64,000 nt of DNA from Dioscorea cayenensis subsp. rotundata (GCF_009730915.1 NC_052481.1:620001-684000), one strand, 5' to 3'; positions 25,451-37,102 are shown, counted from the stretch's first letter. Numbers and translations are program-made. The notes: generated from the sequence alone by a model not told the origin.

Positions 25451-25924
25451 AGATAAAATCTCACTCGATAAATATTTTATTAAGAGTTTAATTATATAAT
25501 ATTTTTATCCTTTTGTATGCGTTATATGAAAGTTTTCTTTATTTTTTTATCAATTTGATAAATTATTTTTTACTTTTTTATCATACACATATTAATTAAT
25601 TTTTTCCAAAAATAACATAATAATTTATTATTATTCATATATTGTTGTTATTTTAAATATTTATTTTAAAATTTAATTTTTAAAATATTTTATATAATAA
25701 TTGCAGGATTTTTTTATTATTGTTAATGCAACAAAGTATATTACTAGTATATATTCCTCTATAAATATAATGGGCATATTTGTAAGAAAAAGCAATGAAG
25801 GCAAATCCAACAATTTTTCATGTCTAATATGGTCTAACCCAAAAGCTCTCTTGCTCGCCAATGGAGTTCGGTCCCTCCTCCGTTCCACCACCTTCCATAG
25901 TGTTACGGTTTGAAAGGTGAAATG

Positions 25925-27692
25925 TCCGAGTAGGAATGTCAGTGGGGCGGGGAATGGGATCCCGTCCCCATCCCGTTCTCCACGGGCGGGAATTCTCGGT
26001 TAAAATCCCCCTCACGCAGGGGATCCCCTGCCCTACCCAAAACGTTGATATAAAAATTTTTACGTAAATGACTATAATATTTTCAATGCATTTATGTTAC
26101 TACATATACTAAAGATCTTATATCTGATTGAAAATAAAAAATATAATGTTTGATGAAACAAACACATGACACATCATATATAAAATAAAAATTCACACAA
26201 AATATTTCTCATAACAAGTCATAATATAATGTTTGATGAAACAACAACATTAAGGTACAAATTAAGTATTACAAATAACATAAAGTTTAAAACTAATTAA
26301 AATTACAAATCCATTAAATAAAATTCATAATACAAAACTAGCACAATAATTTCATGCTTCCATCAATTTGTTTCTTTTTTCTTCAAGTCATTTATATTGA
26401 GAATCCAATTCCACTACCACTAGCATCTTGACATGATAACTCATCCTTCAATAATAAACAAAATTGTAAATATATAATAAGATTATAAATAATATCAAGA
26501 TTAAAGATAAAATTTTATAAAAAATCATATTTACCTCATCATTCTCATCCTCCTCTTCATCAAATGTAGAACAAATAGCTTGAATTGTTGACCATAAACA
26601 TGAATCTTCAAAAATAAAGAAATACATAAATAAACAAGCAATTTTTTTCACAAATAACATTAACTTAATAGAAAAAAAATTCAAATAATAATATTAATAA
26701 TACCTTTCAACCAATCTTGTGTGCACATCAACGCCTCTATTGTGTTTGGGTGAAGTCTACTACGATGTGGATTTATGAATCTCCCACTCGTGCTAAAAGC
26801 CGATTCCGAAGCTACAGTAGACACGGGAATTGCCAAAATATCTCTTGCAATTAATTGTAAAGTAGGATACTTCAATGCATTTTTCCACCAACTCAAAATA
26901 TCAAAATCGGCTTTCATTGGCAATATAGACTCTTCCAAATAATTGTCCAACTCTGACTTCACATTCTCCATTTGACACCCACGAGAAGCAACAAGCAATT
27001 GATAATTATTGATAAATTCCGCATCATCATTATCATTGGCCAATAGTTGTGAAGAATTATCCACAAACCCACTTGATTCATTCAAATTTGCTTTAGAAGA
27101 ATATTCTCCTACCAAATCATAACAAAGAGTTCGAATTTTTTGAATTTCATCTTTTGCTTTATTCTCACCATATATAATGGGAAAATACATTTCCAACAAC
27201 ATTAACTTGAATCTTGGGTCCAAAACAATTGCCACACCCATAATACCATGAATTATGTTCCAATACTTTTCAAATTTTGACTTCATTCTCAATGCCATTA
27301 ATTCAATATAGTCAATCCCACAACTAACCCATTTTGCCAAAGCAATGCTAATCTGACAAATCTTAGGAAAATATAGATTTGTTGTAGGATACTTGGTCCC
27401 TGAAAACAACTTGGTCACACTGTGAAACATCTTCAATCTTTCACAAATCTCCTTAGCCTTTTCCCATTCTTCATCTGATGGACAACATGTATAAAGAGAT
27501 TCTCGTTGTTTCAAGCGTTTGAAAGCATCCTTATTGCCAATGGCAACATTAAGCATCAAAAAGTTGAATTCCACCTTGTCTTACAATCTAAGACCAATTT
27601 TTTTAGTGAAAATTCATTTTTCAATTGGCGCACAATTTCTTCAAACTTCTCAATTCTTTTGGGTGTAGCAACCCAAAATGCAACACTATCAC
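25925..27692 (-). pseudogene. truncated hAT-superfamily transposon
   Basis: The minus-strand frame 27574-26681 encodes a hAT transposase (zinc-finger BED/RICESLEEPER type) from the central RNase H-like region, with VAIVLDPRFKLMLLEMYFP, to the C-terminal dimerisation domain (DILSWWKNALKYPTLQLIAR, STVASESAFSTSGR, LHPNTIEALMCTQDWL). An acidic tail exon (TFDEEEDENDE) lies near 26533-26610. Upstream, RWNST-type sequence continues to 27692 in another frame; a one-base shift in a T run near 27563 breaks it. The 3' terminal region at 25930-26030 has the G/C-rich ATGTCAGTGGGGCGGGG signature seen at many plant hAT ends. The BED finger and 5' end are missing, cut off exactly where pararetroviral sequence starts. 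Confidence 0.85.
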
Positions 27693-28685
27693 GAAATAGT
27701 TACAAATTTTGCCACAATTAGATAATGTTTCAACTAGAATTAAATTTGTTGTAGAACAATTAGTTGAAAAAAATGCAGAGATCCAGATAGCTAAATAGTT
27801 TAAAGGTAAAGGGGAATATAGTTTTTGTAGAAATATTTACACACCCCAACGATATGAGATAAGGTAGATAAACTAAAAAGGAGATTTAGTAGGAATAATT
27901 TTTAGACCTAAAAAGAAATATCATCTTAGGAGAAATAGTTCCAGGAAGCATTATTTAAATAAAGATAAACATGTTAGAAAGATCGATAAAAGTAGAGAAT
28001 ATAAGAATAAACTTAGTTGTTTTTGTAGCACTAATCATTTAGTTAGGGATTGTACTAAAAGGAAAAATTATCATAATAAGAAATCAATTTAGATAGAGTG
28101 TGTAAATGAAGATTTGTTACATGTAGATGAATATGTTAGCGACACAAAGTATTTATAGTATAATTAGTTATGTAGACCCTGACAAAATAGAATAAGTAGA
28201 TAGTGACTTAGAAGATAGTGAATTTGTAGGAGAAATTATAGAATCAAATAGGAAATATAAAGATTGGCAGAATAGTGACTTAGATCGATTAGACCAAATA
28301 GAATCCATGTTAGCATATTTAGAATGAAAAGGAAAGCTCCAGCTTATCATAGAGGTAAATATCATAAAATAGATAAATATAATCCGCATAAAATTATAGA
28401 AGAAGTTAACATTTTAGAATATATATTTTCAAAATTACGGAACATTATTAAAGGTCATGATAGGATTAAGATTTTTCAAAGATTAGTTTTAGAAAAATTA
28501 AATGATGATATGACATGCATAAGGAAATATAAAAAGAATTTAGAAACACCAGTACCTTTAGTCTTAGAAACATCAACACCTTTCGAAGGGGGAAACATCA
28601 TCTTTAGATCCATTAGAATTTTTTATTACTGAAGCAGAATTAGATAACTTAGAATTTGGTAACTTAGAGGATTTTATTCTTCTAG

Positions 28686-28976
28686 ATGAATAGGAATTGC
28701 AATCACGATTGGATTAAGAATAGTGGTAGTAGTGATAAACCTTGCAGTTTTTGTAATTTATACCCTTCCTTGAAATTAAGATATAGATGTAGCCTTTGTC
28801 TTAAGGAAAGTTGTAACTTCTGTTTAGTTGATAAAAATCAATTACCACCTGAATCATCTTATGTAGAATTTAATAGGATAAATAGATATGAGACTTTAGA
28901 ATTACGAATTTTATACCTAGAAAATGTTATTAAAAATTTGGATGAAAGATTAAAAAAATTAGAACATGGAGTTAGA
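28686..28976 (+). pseudogene. pararetroviral Cys-rich motif fragment
   Basis: This 97-codon frame contains the spacing C-x2-C-x11-C-x2-C-x4-C-x2-C, starting at CSFCNLYP. In bacilliform Caulimoviridae this motif lies between the coat protein and protease of the polyprotein. A related frame occurs inverted at 33149-33370. Another frame (28966-29256, Glu/Val-rich) follows and ends at a stop at 29257-29259. Both are fragments of one former polyprotein. Confidence 0.75.
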
Positions 28977-29289
28977 TAGATCAATTCTTTTAAATCATCC
29001 AGGAATTAGTGAAGAAGTAAAAGATACTTATAGGGCTATTTGGGCAAGTATTGATAGATCTCAAGAAAGAGAAGCACTTAGGAATAATAATAAAGTAGTT
29101 GAAGTAGCAGAAACAATAACTGAGGAAATTCATGAAGTTGAGAAAGTTGTCATTGAAGAAGTAGGTGAAAACAAATTAGTAGAAGAAGTAATAGAAGAAG
29201 TAGTGGATAATAATAATAAGTTGCTAAAAAATATTTTAAGCAGTGAAGTACCTCGTTAAGTAATCTCTCATGTTTATAGTATAAGAATT

Positions 29290-29510
29290 CCTTGTAGAAT
29301 ACAAATAGATGATTGGAAATTAGATGTTATAGGTTTAATTGATACAGGATGTTCAAATACAATTTTAGATGAGAAGCTAGTACCTCCAGCCTATATTAAA
29401 CAATTACCACTTTCACACCAATATAAGGCATAACAGATGGATGGAAAACTTTTTCCTTATACTCAACAATTAGCACCTTGTAAGATTAGTTTCTTTAAAA
29501 ATTAAAACAC
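29290..29510 (+). pseudogene. pararetroviral aspartic protease fragment
   Basis: The frame around 29335-29360 reads LIDTGCSNTI, an aspartic protease active-site motif (DTG), followed by VPPAYIKQLPLSH. A stop near 29431 interrupts it. Position just before reverse transcriptase fits the virus polyprotein order. Confidence 0.7.
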
Positions 29511-29523
29511 CCTTACTAATCAT

Positions 29524-31317
29524 TTGCATTTTAGAGGTAACATTAGCTTAAGAGATTTTCAATTAAGAAAAACAAAATTTATCATAGGATTAAACATTTT
29601 AGTTAATTTCTTTCATGGTTGTACAATTACTTCTTTAGGAATTAGTTTCCTAGGAGTTCCTTTCTTGCCCTTTATTTCTGAATTCTTAGAAGAACGTGAG
29701 AAAACTTCCACTGTTAGTTGTTGTAGTGAATGCAAAAATCATAGTGAAAAGATTAGTGAAACATTAGAGGAGTTTAGTAAGTGTAGTTTGTTTGATGAAT
29801 TAACACTAGAACCCCCAGTAGGACAAATGGTAGATCTAGGTTTTCTTTATAATTTAATCTCATCAGGAAATTTAGAAATAGATGACATATTGAGTAGATT
29901 AGAAAAAGAGGAAATCATAGGAGAAAATCCAGGGAAATATTGGGATAGAAATAAAATCACATGTAAGTTAGAATTAAAAGATCCAGAATTTAGAATACAA
30001 AATAAAAAGATAGAATCTACTAATGAAAATATCAAGGATTATAAAATGCATATAGATGAATTGCTGAAATTAGGAGTAATTAGGTGGAGTACAAGTAGAC
30101 ATAGAAGTCCGGCTTTCATAGTAAATAAGCATAGTGAACAAGTACAAGGAAAAAGTAGGATGGTAATAGATTATCGTAGGTTAAATGATAATGCAGTAGA
30201 TGATTCTTATGACATTCCAGATAAATCTGATTTAATTAATGGAATTCAAAATAGTAAAGTATTTAGCAAATTTGATTGTAAGTCAGGATTTTGGCAATTA
30301 CGAATGGATCCTAGTAGTATAGAATGGACAACATTTACCTGTCTCCTAGGACATTTTGAATGGTTAGTTATGCATTTTGGTTTAAAGAATGCACCTAGTA
30401 TTTTTCAGCGAAAAATGACCAAGTCTTTGGGAAATATCAAGAATTTGTTTATGTTTACATAGATGATATCTTAGTTCATAGCAAAAGTAGAGTAGAACAT
30501 GTAGGACATTTAAAGCTTGTTCTTAGTGAGTTTTTAAAAAATGGAATAGTAGTTAGCCTACGAAAGGCACAGTTTTTTAGAAGTAACATAAAATTTTTAG
30601 GAGTAGAAATAGGTAACGGGAAGATTAAATTACAGCCTCACATAGCTAAAAAGATTTTAGAAACTCCGCGAATTAGAGATGTTAAAGCTTTACAGCAATT
30701 TTTAGGATTAGTCAATTATGCTAGACCTTTCATTAAAAACTTGGTAAGTTGGTAGGACCTCTTTATAGTAAAAGTTCATTAACAGGAGTAAAGAAATTTA
30801 ATATTGAAGATGATAGGCAAATAGATAAATCAAAGAAATAGTTAGACATTTACCAGATTTAAAATTACCTTTAGATAGTGATTATTTAATTATTGAAATA
30901 GATGGATGTGAATTAGGATGGGGCGCAGTTCTTACGGCTAAACCCAATAAATATGCATCTAAATTAGAGGAAGTAATATGTAGGTACAACAGGGGTAAAT
31001 ATAGAGAAACATGACCAACTCATAGCATAGATCAAGAAGTTTTAGTAGTAGGATATGGTTTAGATAGTTTTAGGTTATTTTTAATAAATAAAAAAGAAAT
31101 CTTAGTTAGAACAGATTGTGAAGCGATAGTCAAGTTTTTTGAGAATAAAAATAGTAAAAGAATTAGCCAACGACAATGGTTAGCTTTTAAAAATAGGATT
31201 TTAAATGGTAATTACAAATTAAGTAAGTTTTGAACACATCAAAGGTAAAGATAATAGTCTCTCAGATAAGTTATCGAGATGTATATTTTTAAAACAACTA
31301 CTTGAAAAACTTCCTTA
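29524..31317 (+). pseudogene. pararetroviral reverse transcriptase and RNase H remnant
   Basis: The frame 29524-30462 shows RT motifs MVIDYRRLN, FSKFDCKSGFWQLRMDP and HFGLKNAPSIFQRKM. After a frame break near 30420, the catalytic motif VYIDDILVHS is read at about 30451-30480, followed by KFLGVEIG. RNase H begins with IEIDGCELGWGAVL at about 30895 and ends with a HIKGKDNSLSDKLSR motif near 31280, with breaks in between (around 30750-30840, 31012 and 31230). RT and RNase H of this pattern are typical of Caulimoviridae and related to Ty3 elements; the adjacent Cys-rich motif and absence of integrase favour the former. Confidence 0.85.
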
Positions 31318-31742
31318 ATTTCTCTAAAATCTTATCTTTTGTAGATAATGTAGCCTAGATGTACTTTTTTAAATAAAGCACTGTAAGTATAGCCCTTTAC
31401 TTGTCTATACGCTTAGTGATAGATGGGGATTACCAGACCCGTAAGCTCCTCTGTATCTTCACTAATATGGAAGCGAAGTTTCCTTTTACCAACCCTTAGT
31501 TGGTTCATATTAGCCATAACAGGGATTGCAAATACCAGTAAGTTCCTTTGAGTTATGAGCTAATGTGACAACTAAGCAACCTTACCTTTAAGAATAAATA
31601 ATTTAAGTTATAATACTTATCTGGTTTGTATTTGTACAAGATTGAGCAAACTTTGGCTAAGAGTTCAACCTTTCCAGGAGCTAAAACTTAGATCCTAAAA
31701 AATCCACATACTAGCTTAAATGTCTATCCATTAGGTTCCCCC
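31318..31742 (+). other. pararetroviral non-coding stretch after RNase H
   Basis: About 425 bp without a long frame. It contains AATAAAG near 31372 and several near-copies of a CCAGTAAG/CCCGTAAGYTCCT phrase (about 31435 and 31536). In this virus type such a region may hold regulatory or RNA-processing signals, but I cannot assign one securely. Confidence 0.4.
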
Positions 31743-32114
31743 ATGTCATTCAACTTGCCCTTGAATCTTATGTTGGATCAACAGGAACGAAATTATATTG
31801 ATAATCTTTGGGCAAATAATCGTCATCCGTCCTTCCCAAAAATCCTTACCCAATTCTGTGACTACCTCCACTCAAAAAACCTTAAATCCCAAATGAGTGA
31901 CCCCAACTTAAGGCCAAAATCTTTCAATGCATTCCTTGATTTACAGCAGATATACCATATTCTTGCTAGTGAGGTAAGTGATCTTCAACAACAATTGGAC
32001 ACTCTTAAAAAGAATTGGGAAAAAGAAAAAATTGAAAAAGAAATTTTGAAAAAAGAATGGGAAAGAGAAGTAAAAATGAAAGAGGAAAATATGAAAAATT
32101 TCCATAAGTATTAA
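31743..32114 (+). CDS. small coiled-coil ORF downstream of pararetroviral RNase H
   Basis: An intact 123-codon frame starts with MSFNLPLNLMLDQQERNYID and has a strongly charged Lys/Glu-rich C-terminal coiled coil with regular leucines. A second short frame (32135-32356) follows immediately and ends at the inverted junction. It lies where rice tungro bacilliform virus carries its extra ORF4, downstream of the polyprotein; badnaviruses usually lack a gene there. I do not recognise it by sequence. It may be a virus gene, a fragment in place of the leader, or unrelated plant sequence; the intact frame in otherwise broken DNA is notable. Confidence 0.4.
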   Translation: MSFNLPLNLMLDQQERNYIDNLWANNRHPSFPKILTQFCDYLHSKNLKSQMSDPNLRPKSFNAFLDLQQIYHILASEVSDLQQQLDTLKKNWEKEKIEKEILKKEWEREVKMKEENMKNFHKY

Positions 32115-32872
32115 GTCCAATAAAATCTATAATCATGAAGATGGTTTTCTCTGAAAAACATGCCATGTGCATCACAATGGTAGAAGCACTCCAGGATATG
32201 GCTTCATCCACACTTCCTTTACAGAATGGACTCAGCTTTTGTTTAACCAAGTATAAAGGTCCAACTCATTATGATGTTCAAGCCTGTATTTGCATTGAAG
32301 GATTCTCTATTATTCAAGCTACAATTAATCTTTCAGAATGGAAAGAAAACTTACCATAAAGTTCTCTCACGTTCTTCTAAGAATTCAGAAATAAAGGGCA
32401 GGAAAGGAACTCCTAGGAAACTAATTCCTAAAGAAGTAATTGTACAACCATGAAAGAAATTAACTAAAATGTTTAATCCTATGATAAATTTTGTTTTTCT
32501 TAATTGAAAATCTCTTAAGCTAATGTTACTTCTAAAATGAAAATAATTAGTAAGGGTGTTTTCATTTTTAAAGAAATTAATTTTTACAAGGTGCTAATTG
32601 TTGAGTATTAGTAAAAAGTTTTCCATCCATCTGTTCAGCTTTATATTGGTGTGAAAGTGGTAATTGTTTAATATAGGCTGGAGGTACTAGCTTCTCATCT
32701 AAAATTGTGTTTGAATATCCTGTATCAATTAAACCTATAACATCTAATTTCCAATCATCTATTTATATTCTACAAGGAATTCTATACTATAAACAAGAGA
32801 GATTACTTGATGAGGTACTTCACTACTTAAAATATTTTTTAGCAACTTATTATTATCATCCACTACTTCTTC

Positions 32873-34107
32873 AATTACTTCTTCTACTAATTTTTTTTTC
32901 TCCTACTTCTTCAATGACTACTTTCTCAACTTCATTAATTTCCTCAGTTATTATTTCTGCTACTTCAACTAGTTTATTATTATTCCTAAGTGCTTCTCTT
33001 TCTCGTGATCTACCAAATAGCCCTATAAGTATCTTTTACTTCTTCACTAATTCTTAGATGATTTAAAAGAATTGATCTATCTAACTCCATGTTCTAATTT
33101 TTCTAATCTTTCATTAAAATTTTTAATAACATTTTCTAGGTATAAAATTCATAATTCTAAAGTTTCATATCTATTTATCCTATTAAATTCTACAAAAGAT
33201 GATTCAGGTGGTAATTGATTTTTATCAACTAAACACAACTTACAACTTTCCTTAAGACAAAGGCTACATCTATATCTTAATTTCAAGGAAGGGTATAAAT
33301 TACAAAAACTACAAGGTTTATCACTACTACCACTATTCTTAATCCAATCGTGCTTGCAATCCCTATTCATCTAAAAGAATAAAGTCCGCTAAGTTACCAA
33401 ATTCTAAGTTATCTAATTCTGCTTTAGTAATAAAAAATTCTAATTGATCTAAAGATGATGTTTCCCCCTGTTCGAAAGGTGCTGGTGTTTCTAAGACTAA
33501 AGGTACTGGTGTTTCTAAATTCTTTATCATATTGTTGGGGTGTATAAATATTTCTACAAAAACTATATTCCCCTTTACCTTCAAATTGTTTAGCTATCTA
33601 GATCTCTGTGCATTTTTCAACAAATTGTTCTACAACAAATTTAATCCTAGTTGAAACATTATCTAATTGTAGCGAAATTTGCAACTATTTATATTTCTTA
33701 TGAATTAAAGTTCCTAAGGGATTTGGTAATTTCATGAATAACTTATCTCCTATTGTCTTGTCATAAAAACATCTTGCAATACAGCTATAATACATGAAAT
33801 CTAATAAAAAAGGTTTAATATAAGACCAGTTTTTAATCTATATCTGTTCTACTTTTCTAATGGTTTCTACCTGTTGTTTACCGTAATTTGCATTGGGTGA
33901 ATCTCCTAAAAGTAATAACCTAATCTTATTAACAAAATTATAAGGATTATCTCCTAATTCTAAATCTCTAGTAAAATCTTGAGGATAATTTACTTTATAT
34001 GATTCCCATACTGCTCTAGTTGTTTCTCCTAAGAATTTTTCTAAATAACTATACATCTCTACCTGTGTTTTAGTGTAATCTAACTCATCATATTTCCTAC
34101 AAACCAT
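32873..34107 (-). pseudogene. pararetroviral coat protein to Cys-motif fragments
   Basis: Minus-strand fragments of the polyprotein. 34107-33838 has a capsid-like helical segment including TRAVWESYKVNYPQDF. 33584-33363 is an acidic linker with two LVLETPAP/LETPVPLVLE-like repeats. 33370-33149 repeats the C-x2-C-x11-C-x2-C-x4-C-x2-C motif of copy 1. The fragments lie in different frames separated by stops. Confidence 0.65.
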
Positions 34108-34745
34108 TTGACTCCATATCTCTATAATTGTTGCCCCATTTTGAGGGTCATGTGCTGTTAAATTAAGTAATCTACCATCATCAATTAATAACTTTTTATC
34201 TATTGTTTCTAACTCTAATCTTTTACCTCTAGGTCTATTCCTATCATTAACATCATTTTATGTGTTATAACTAATGTAAGGAATTCTACTAGGCTGTCCA
34301 CTAGTTGCTGAAACTGAAGTTCCATATAAAAGCGTACTGCTACTACTGCCTATGGGTTGTGCTACTGTTGGATTATTATTACTTCCTACTCCGGATTCCA
34401 TAAATTCAAATGGTGTGATTGTAACTGTATTTTCTAAGATTTCTGGAGGATCATAAGCTACGTCTAATTTTGAGATTTTTGGAGAGCCATAAACTATAAC
34501 TAATTCTTTACTATCATTAAACTCTAAGCTACCTGTTTCTAAAATATGTCCTTTTTCTATCAATTCTATTTATAACCTTAAAACTTCTTCTTCTAATAAT
34601 TCTATGCCACTACCTACAATTACTGTTTTTTCTGGAAGTCTAGTCATCTATGTTTTTGAATTCTGTTTCCAAGTTGGAGTTTTTATTATCTACTAAAGCT
34701 TCTCTATAATTACCAAATCTAATGCTATAATTATTATTCCTATCC

Positions 34746-35372
34746 TTATAAACTAATGAAGTTTCTGGAACTACCACTTTTTTTCTCTAATCCTCGACTA
34801 AGATTCCATTCTAACCCATTAAACTCAAAAGAATCAATTATCATTGGTTTTATCATCTTAACACCTCTACTACTGATTGCAGTAACTATGCCATTAACAT
34901 CTAACTTAGATATAGTGGTAATTGTATCAGTTAATTTCCCCATAAATCCTATATTTATGAGAAAATTGCTATGTTTAACCAAATTTTCATATCCTCTAGC
35001 TTGGATTCCTATTTCTATAAAATCTAAATCTCTTACACTAATTGAGAAATCTGGACTACAATAAAATAAACCTGAATTACAACTCATATCTACTTCTATT
35101 ACTGCTATTAATGCTTTTTTAGCATCAAACTGCCATCCTTTATCCATTAATGTTATCAAAACCTTACCTTGTATTTCTTTCCTAATAAACCCTCTAATTC
35201 CTACAACTATCAAACCTAAATGAACTAATTTTTTACCTGACTCTTTAATTTTTCTTATACTTTCTAAACTTACCCAAGGAATTCTTACTTCTTCAGTAGT
35301 TTCCAAAATCTCTTCTTCTCTATTTATCCTAATCAATTGAGAATTAAAACTAAGATTACATGTTCGATACAA
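34746..35372 (-). pseudogene. pararetroviral movement-protein-like segment
   Basis: A 208-codon frame whose position at the N-terminal part of the polyprotein and beta-rich character fit a 30K-type movement protein. Features include VRIPWVSLESIRKI, LVHLGLIVVGIRGF and a following stretch with LITLMDKGW. Such proteins move virus between cells through plasmodesmata. The call rests on position and general pattern rather than a diagnostic residue set. The frame is broken upstream (35372-35580) and downstream. Confidence 0.55.
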
Positions 35373-35585
35373 TATTTTAGGATTTAAAAGTTCTATTTGA
35401 TGATTATGGCAAATTTCTAAATCTCTTTCTACATCAACTACTTCTTCTAGAGTTACATTTAACCTATTTTTATTTTTTAAAATCTTACTTAAGAATGAAG
35501 GCCTACTTACATGACTATCTTCCCTAGTTATATTTCTAGATGTGCTTCCTAAAGTTACACTACTTCCACTAAAAAGGTGTAATAT

Positions 35586-35918
35586 TCATTTCCTTCCAAA
35601 TAAGATGCTACCATTTTCTTTTTTCCTAATATTGTTACTATGGCTATCTCCTAATTTTAAATTATTAATCTGAGTAATTAAAGAGTCTATATTTGCACTA
35701 TTTTCTTGTTCTTCTTCTATTAACTTAAGCCTATGTTCTAATTGCTCTATTTTATCAATGATTTGTACTAATAAATTTATCATGGTATTGTTCTGCTTAA
35801 TTAACTCTTGGTCTACTATTCTCGACGCTGAATAATCACTATATCCTTTACAACCTGTCACCTGGTACTTTTTTGTTTCTTCTAATACTTTATAATAATA
35901 ATTTATTCCACTACTCAT
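35586..35918 (-). CDS. pararetroviral small ORF (ORF2-like), coiled coil
   Basis: A 110-codon intact frame with a heptad coiled coil (IIDKIEQLEHRLKLIEEEQE) and a basic C-terminus. Its start overlaps the upstream ORF's stop as TAATG (35917-35921 region), and its own stop overlaps the next ATG as ATGA (35586-35589). In badnaviruses and tungrovirus the second ORF is a small virion-associated or nucleic-acid-binding protein at this place. The function is inferred from position, coiled coil and basic tail. Confidence 0.6.
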   Translation of the reverse strand: MSSGINYYYKVLEETKKYQVTGCKGYSDYSASRIVDQELIKQNNTMINLLVQIIDKIEQLEHRLKLIEEEQENSANIDSLITQINNLKLGDSHSNNIRKKENGSILFGRK

Positions 35919-36199
35919 TATGTAAAGATTAAGTGTTTAAGCTCTTCCAACGTCTTCCTAATTTTATTATATTTGCTATGTAATTTTCTAACATCATCTG
36001 ATAAAATTGAAATGCTTTGGGAATTATTTTGTCCTAGTTTTCCTATTAATTCATTATTTTGTTGCCTAATATAATCTATATTATTTACTAAGTCTCCGAA
36101 TATTTTGTTTCTAGAAATTATACTACTATGAATATGGGTATCTATCCTATGCATTTGTCCATCGAATTTTTCTAAACCAATCCCTAAAGATATTAACAT
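35918..36199 (-). CDS. pararetroviral small ORF (ORF1-like or its 3' part)
   Basis: A 93-codon frame with helical, coiled-coil-like sequence (NIDYIRQQNNELIGKLGQ). It directly precedes and overlaps the ORF2-like frame. A further broken frame lies upstream between 36200 and about 36700, so this may be only the 3' part of the original gene. I recognise no catalytic motif. Confidence 0.45.
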   Translation of the reverse strand: MLISLGIGLEKFDGQMHRIDTHIHSSIISRNKIFGDLVNNIDYIRQQNNELIGKLGQNNSQSISILSDDVRKLHSKYNKIRKTLEELKHLIFT

Positions 36200-37090
36200 G
36201 TCTACGATGCTATTTAACTGAGAGTTCTCACTATGGACTACATGGTTAAATTTCCTGTCAAAATAACAACTTAAACTAAATTCTTTAATTATACTAACTT
36301 TCTTCTTCTAATCCTTAGGTAAAGATAAATCTAGGTATTCTATGTCAACTTCCATCAAGCATAACAAACTTCAATGCTCTCATATTTGCGAATTAATCTC
36401 TCTTTCCATAAAAATAGAGTTCTAAGATTACTCTAATATGTTTCCGGATTATCTTCCTTCCACTTAACATAAATTATATGTATTTTAATATCATTATTTA
36501 CTATTTTTACTTTTCTTTGTTCTACAAAGCTTTCTGATCTTAATTCTAATTCTGCTTTAGCCCTTAGATATCCTTTAATTTCTATTAACTATATTGCTTT
36601 CCTACCTTTGATTTGATCTTCCAATTTTACAATTCCACCAATAAATTTCCTAAGAGGTTCCAAAAATAAGTCTACCATTTCTATTGGACTATTTAGAAGA
36701 AACTACATTTTCAACAAAAGCTACTACTGATACTACTGTATTCAGAAATTAAATTATTTTTCATCATATCTAATGTTTCCATCCTAGTGCTATGTTCTTC
36801 AAGAAAATAAAATTTTCTTTTAATCCACATAATATGCCTACTAATATAACCTCTTCTATCTGTTGTATATTTAATTACTAGAATAGATTCTTCAGATTCA
36901 TTTAAATATCTAAATTTTAATTCTAAATAATCTTCTACAGTTAATAACCAAAGTGCAAACCTGTATCTAATTTGATCTTCTATTTTAACATTTATTCTAG
37001 TTAAATATTTTATAACTAATTTTAAATAAGGCTCTACAAATCAAGGAGGATTACTATTAATTATATCTAAGGGAAATAACATAACTACAG

Positions 37091-37102
37091 GCTCTGATAC
37101 CA
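37091..37102 (-). promoter_or_regulatory. primer binding site for initiator Met-tRNA (pararetroviral copy 2)
   Basis: The minus strand reads TGGTATCAGAGC, complementary to the 3' end of plant initiator tRNA-Met, the usual minus-strand DNA primer of Caulimoviridae. It lies about 0.9 kb before the first recognisable small ORF, a plausible leader length, and fixes the orientation of copy 2. Confidence 0.8.

Larger units (their letters stand above)
27693..32357 (+). mobile_element. endogenous pararetrovirus, partial copy 1 (Caulimoviridae type)
   Basis: A broken integrated copy of a plant bacilliform pararetrovirus. In order it holds a coat-protein tail, a Cys-rich motif, aspartic protease, reverse transcriptase, RNase H, a non-coding stretch and a further small ORF. 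Its left edge is defined by comparison with copy 2, which shares sequence from about 27693, and its right edge by the inverted junction near 32357. Many stops and shifts break the polyprotein. It lacks the 5' third (movement-protein part and leader), which copy 2 has. No LTRs or integrase are seen, as expected for Caulimoviridae. Confidence 0.85.
32358..37102 (-). mobile_element. endogenous pararetrovirus, partial copy 2, inverted
   Basis: A second partial copy on the minus strand, reading from the primer site at 37102 down to 32358. It contains a degraded first ORF region, two small ORFs, a movement-protein-like segment, coat-protein pieces, the Cys-rich motif and the beginning of protease/RT. 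The segment 32373-33700 is a close reverse complement of 27700-29690 in copy 1, so the copies overlap for about 2 kb and meet tail to tail. Several stops and shifts break every long frame. Confidence 0.85.

Noticed and set aside
28686..31317. Ty3/gypsy retrotransposon as explanation of RT/RNase H
   Set aside because: No integrase or LTRs, and the Cys-rich C-x2-C-x11-C-x2-C-x4-C-x2-C motif and linked small ORFs fit Caulimoviridae better.
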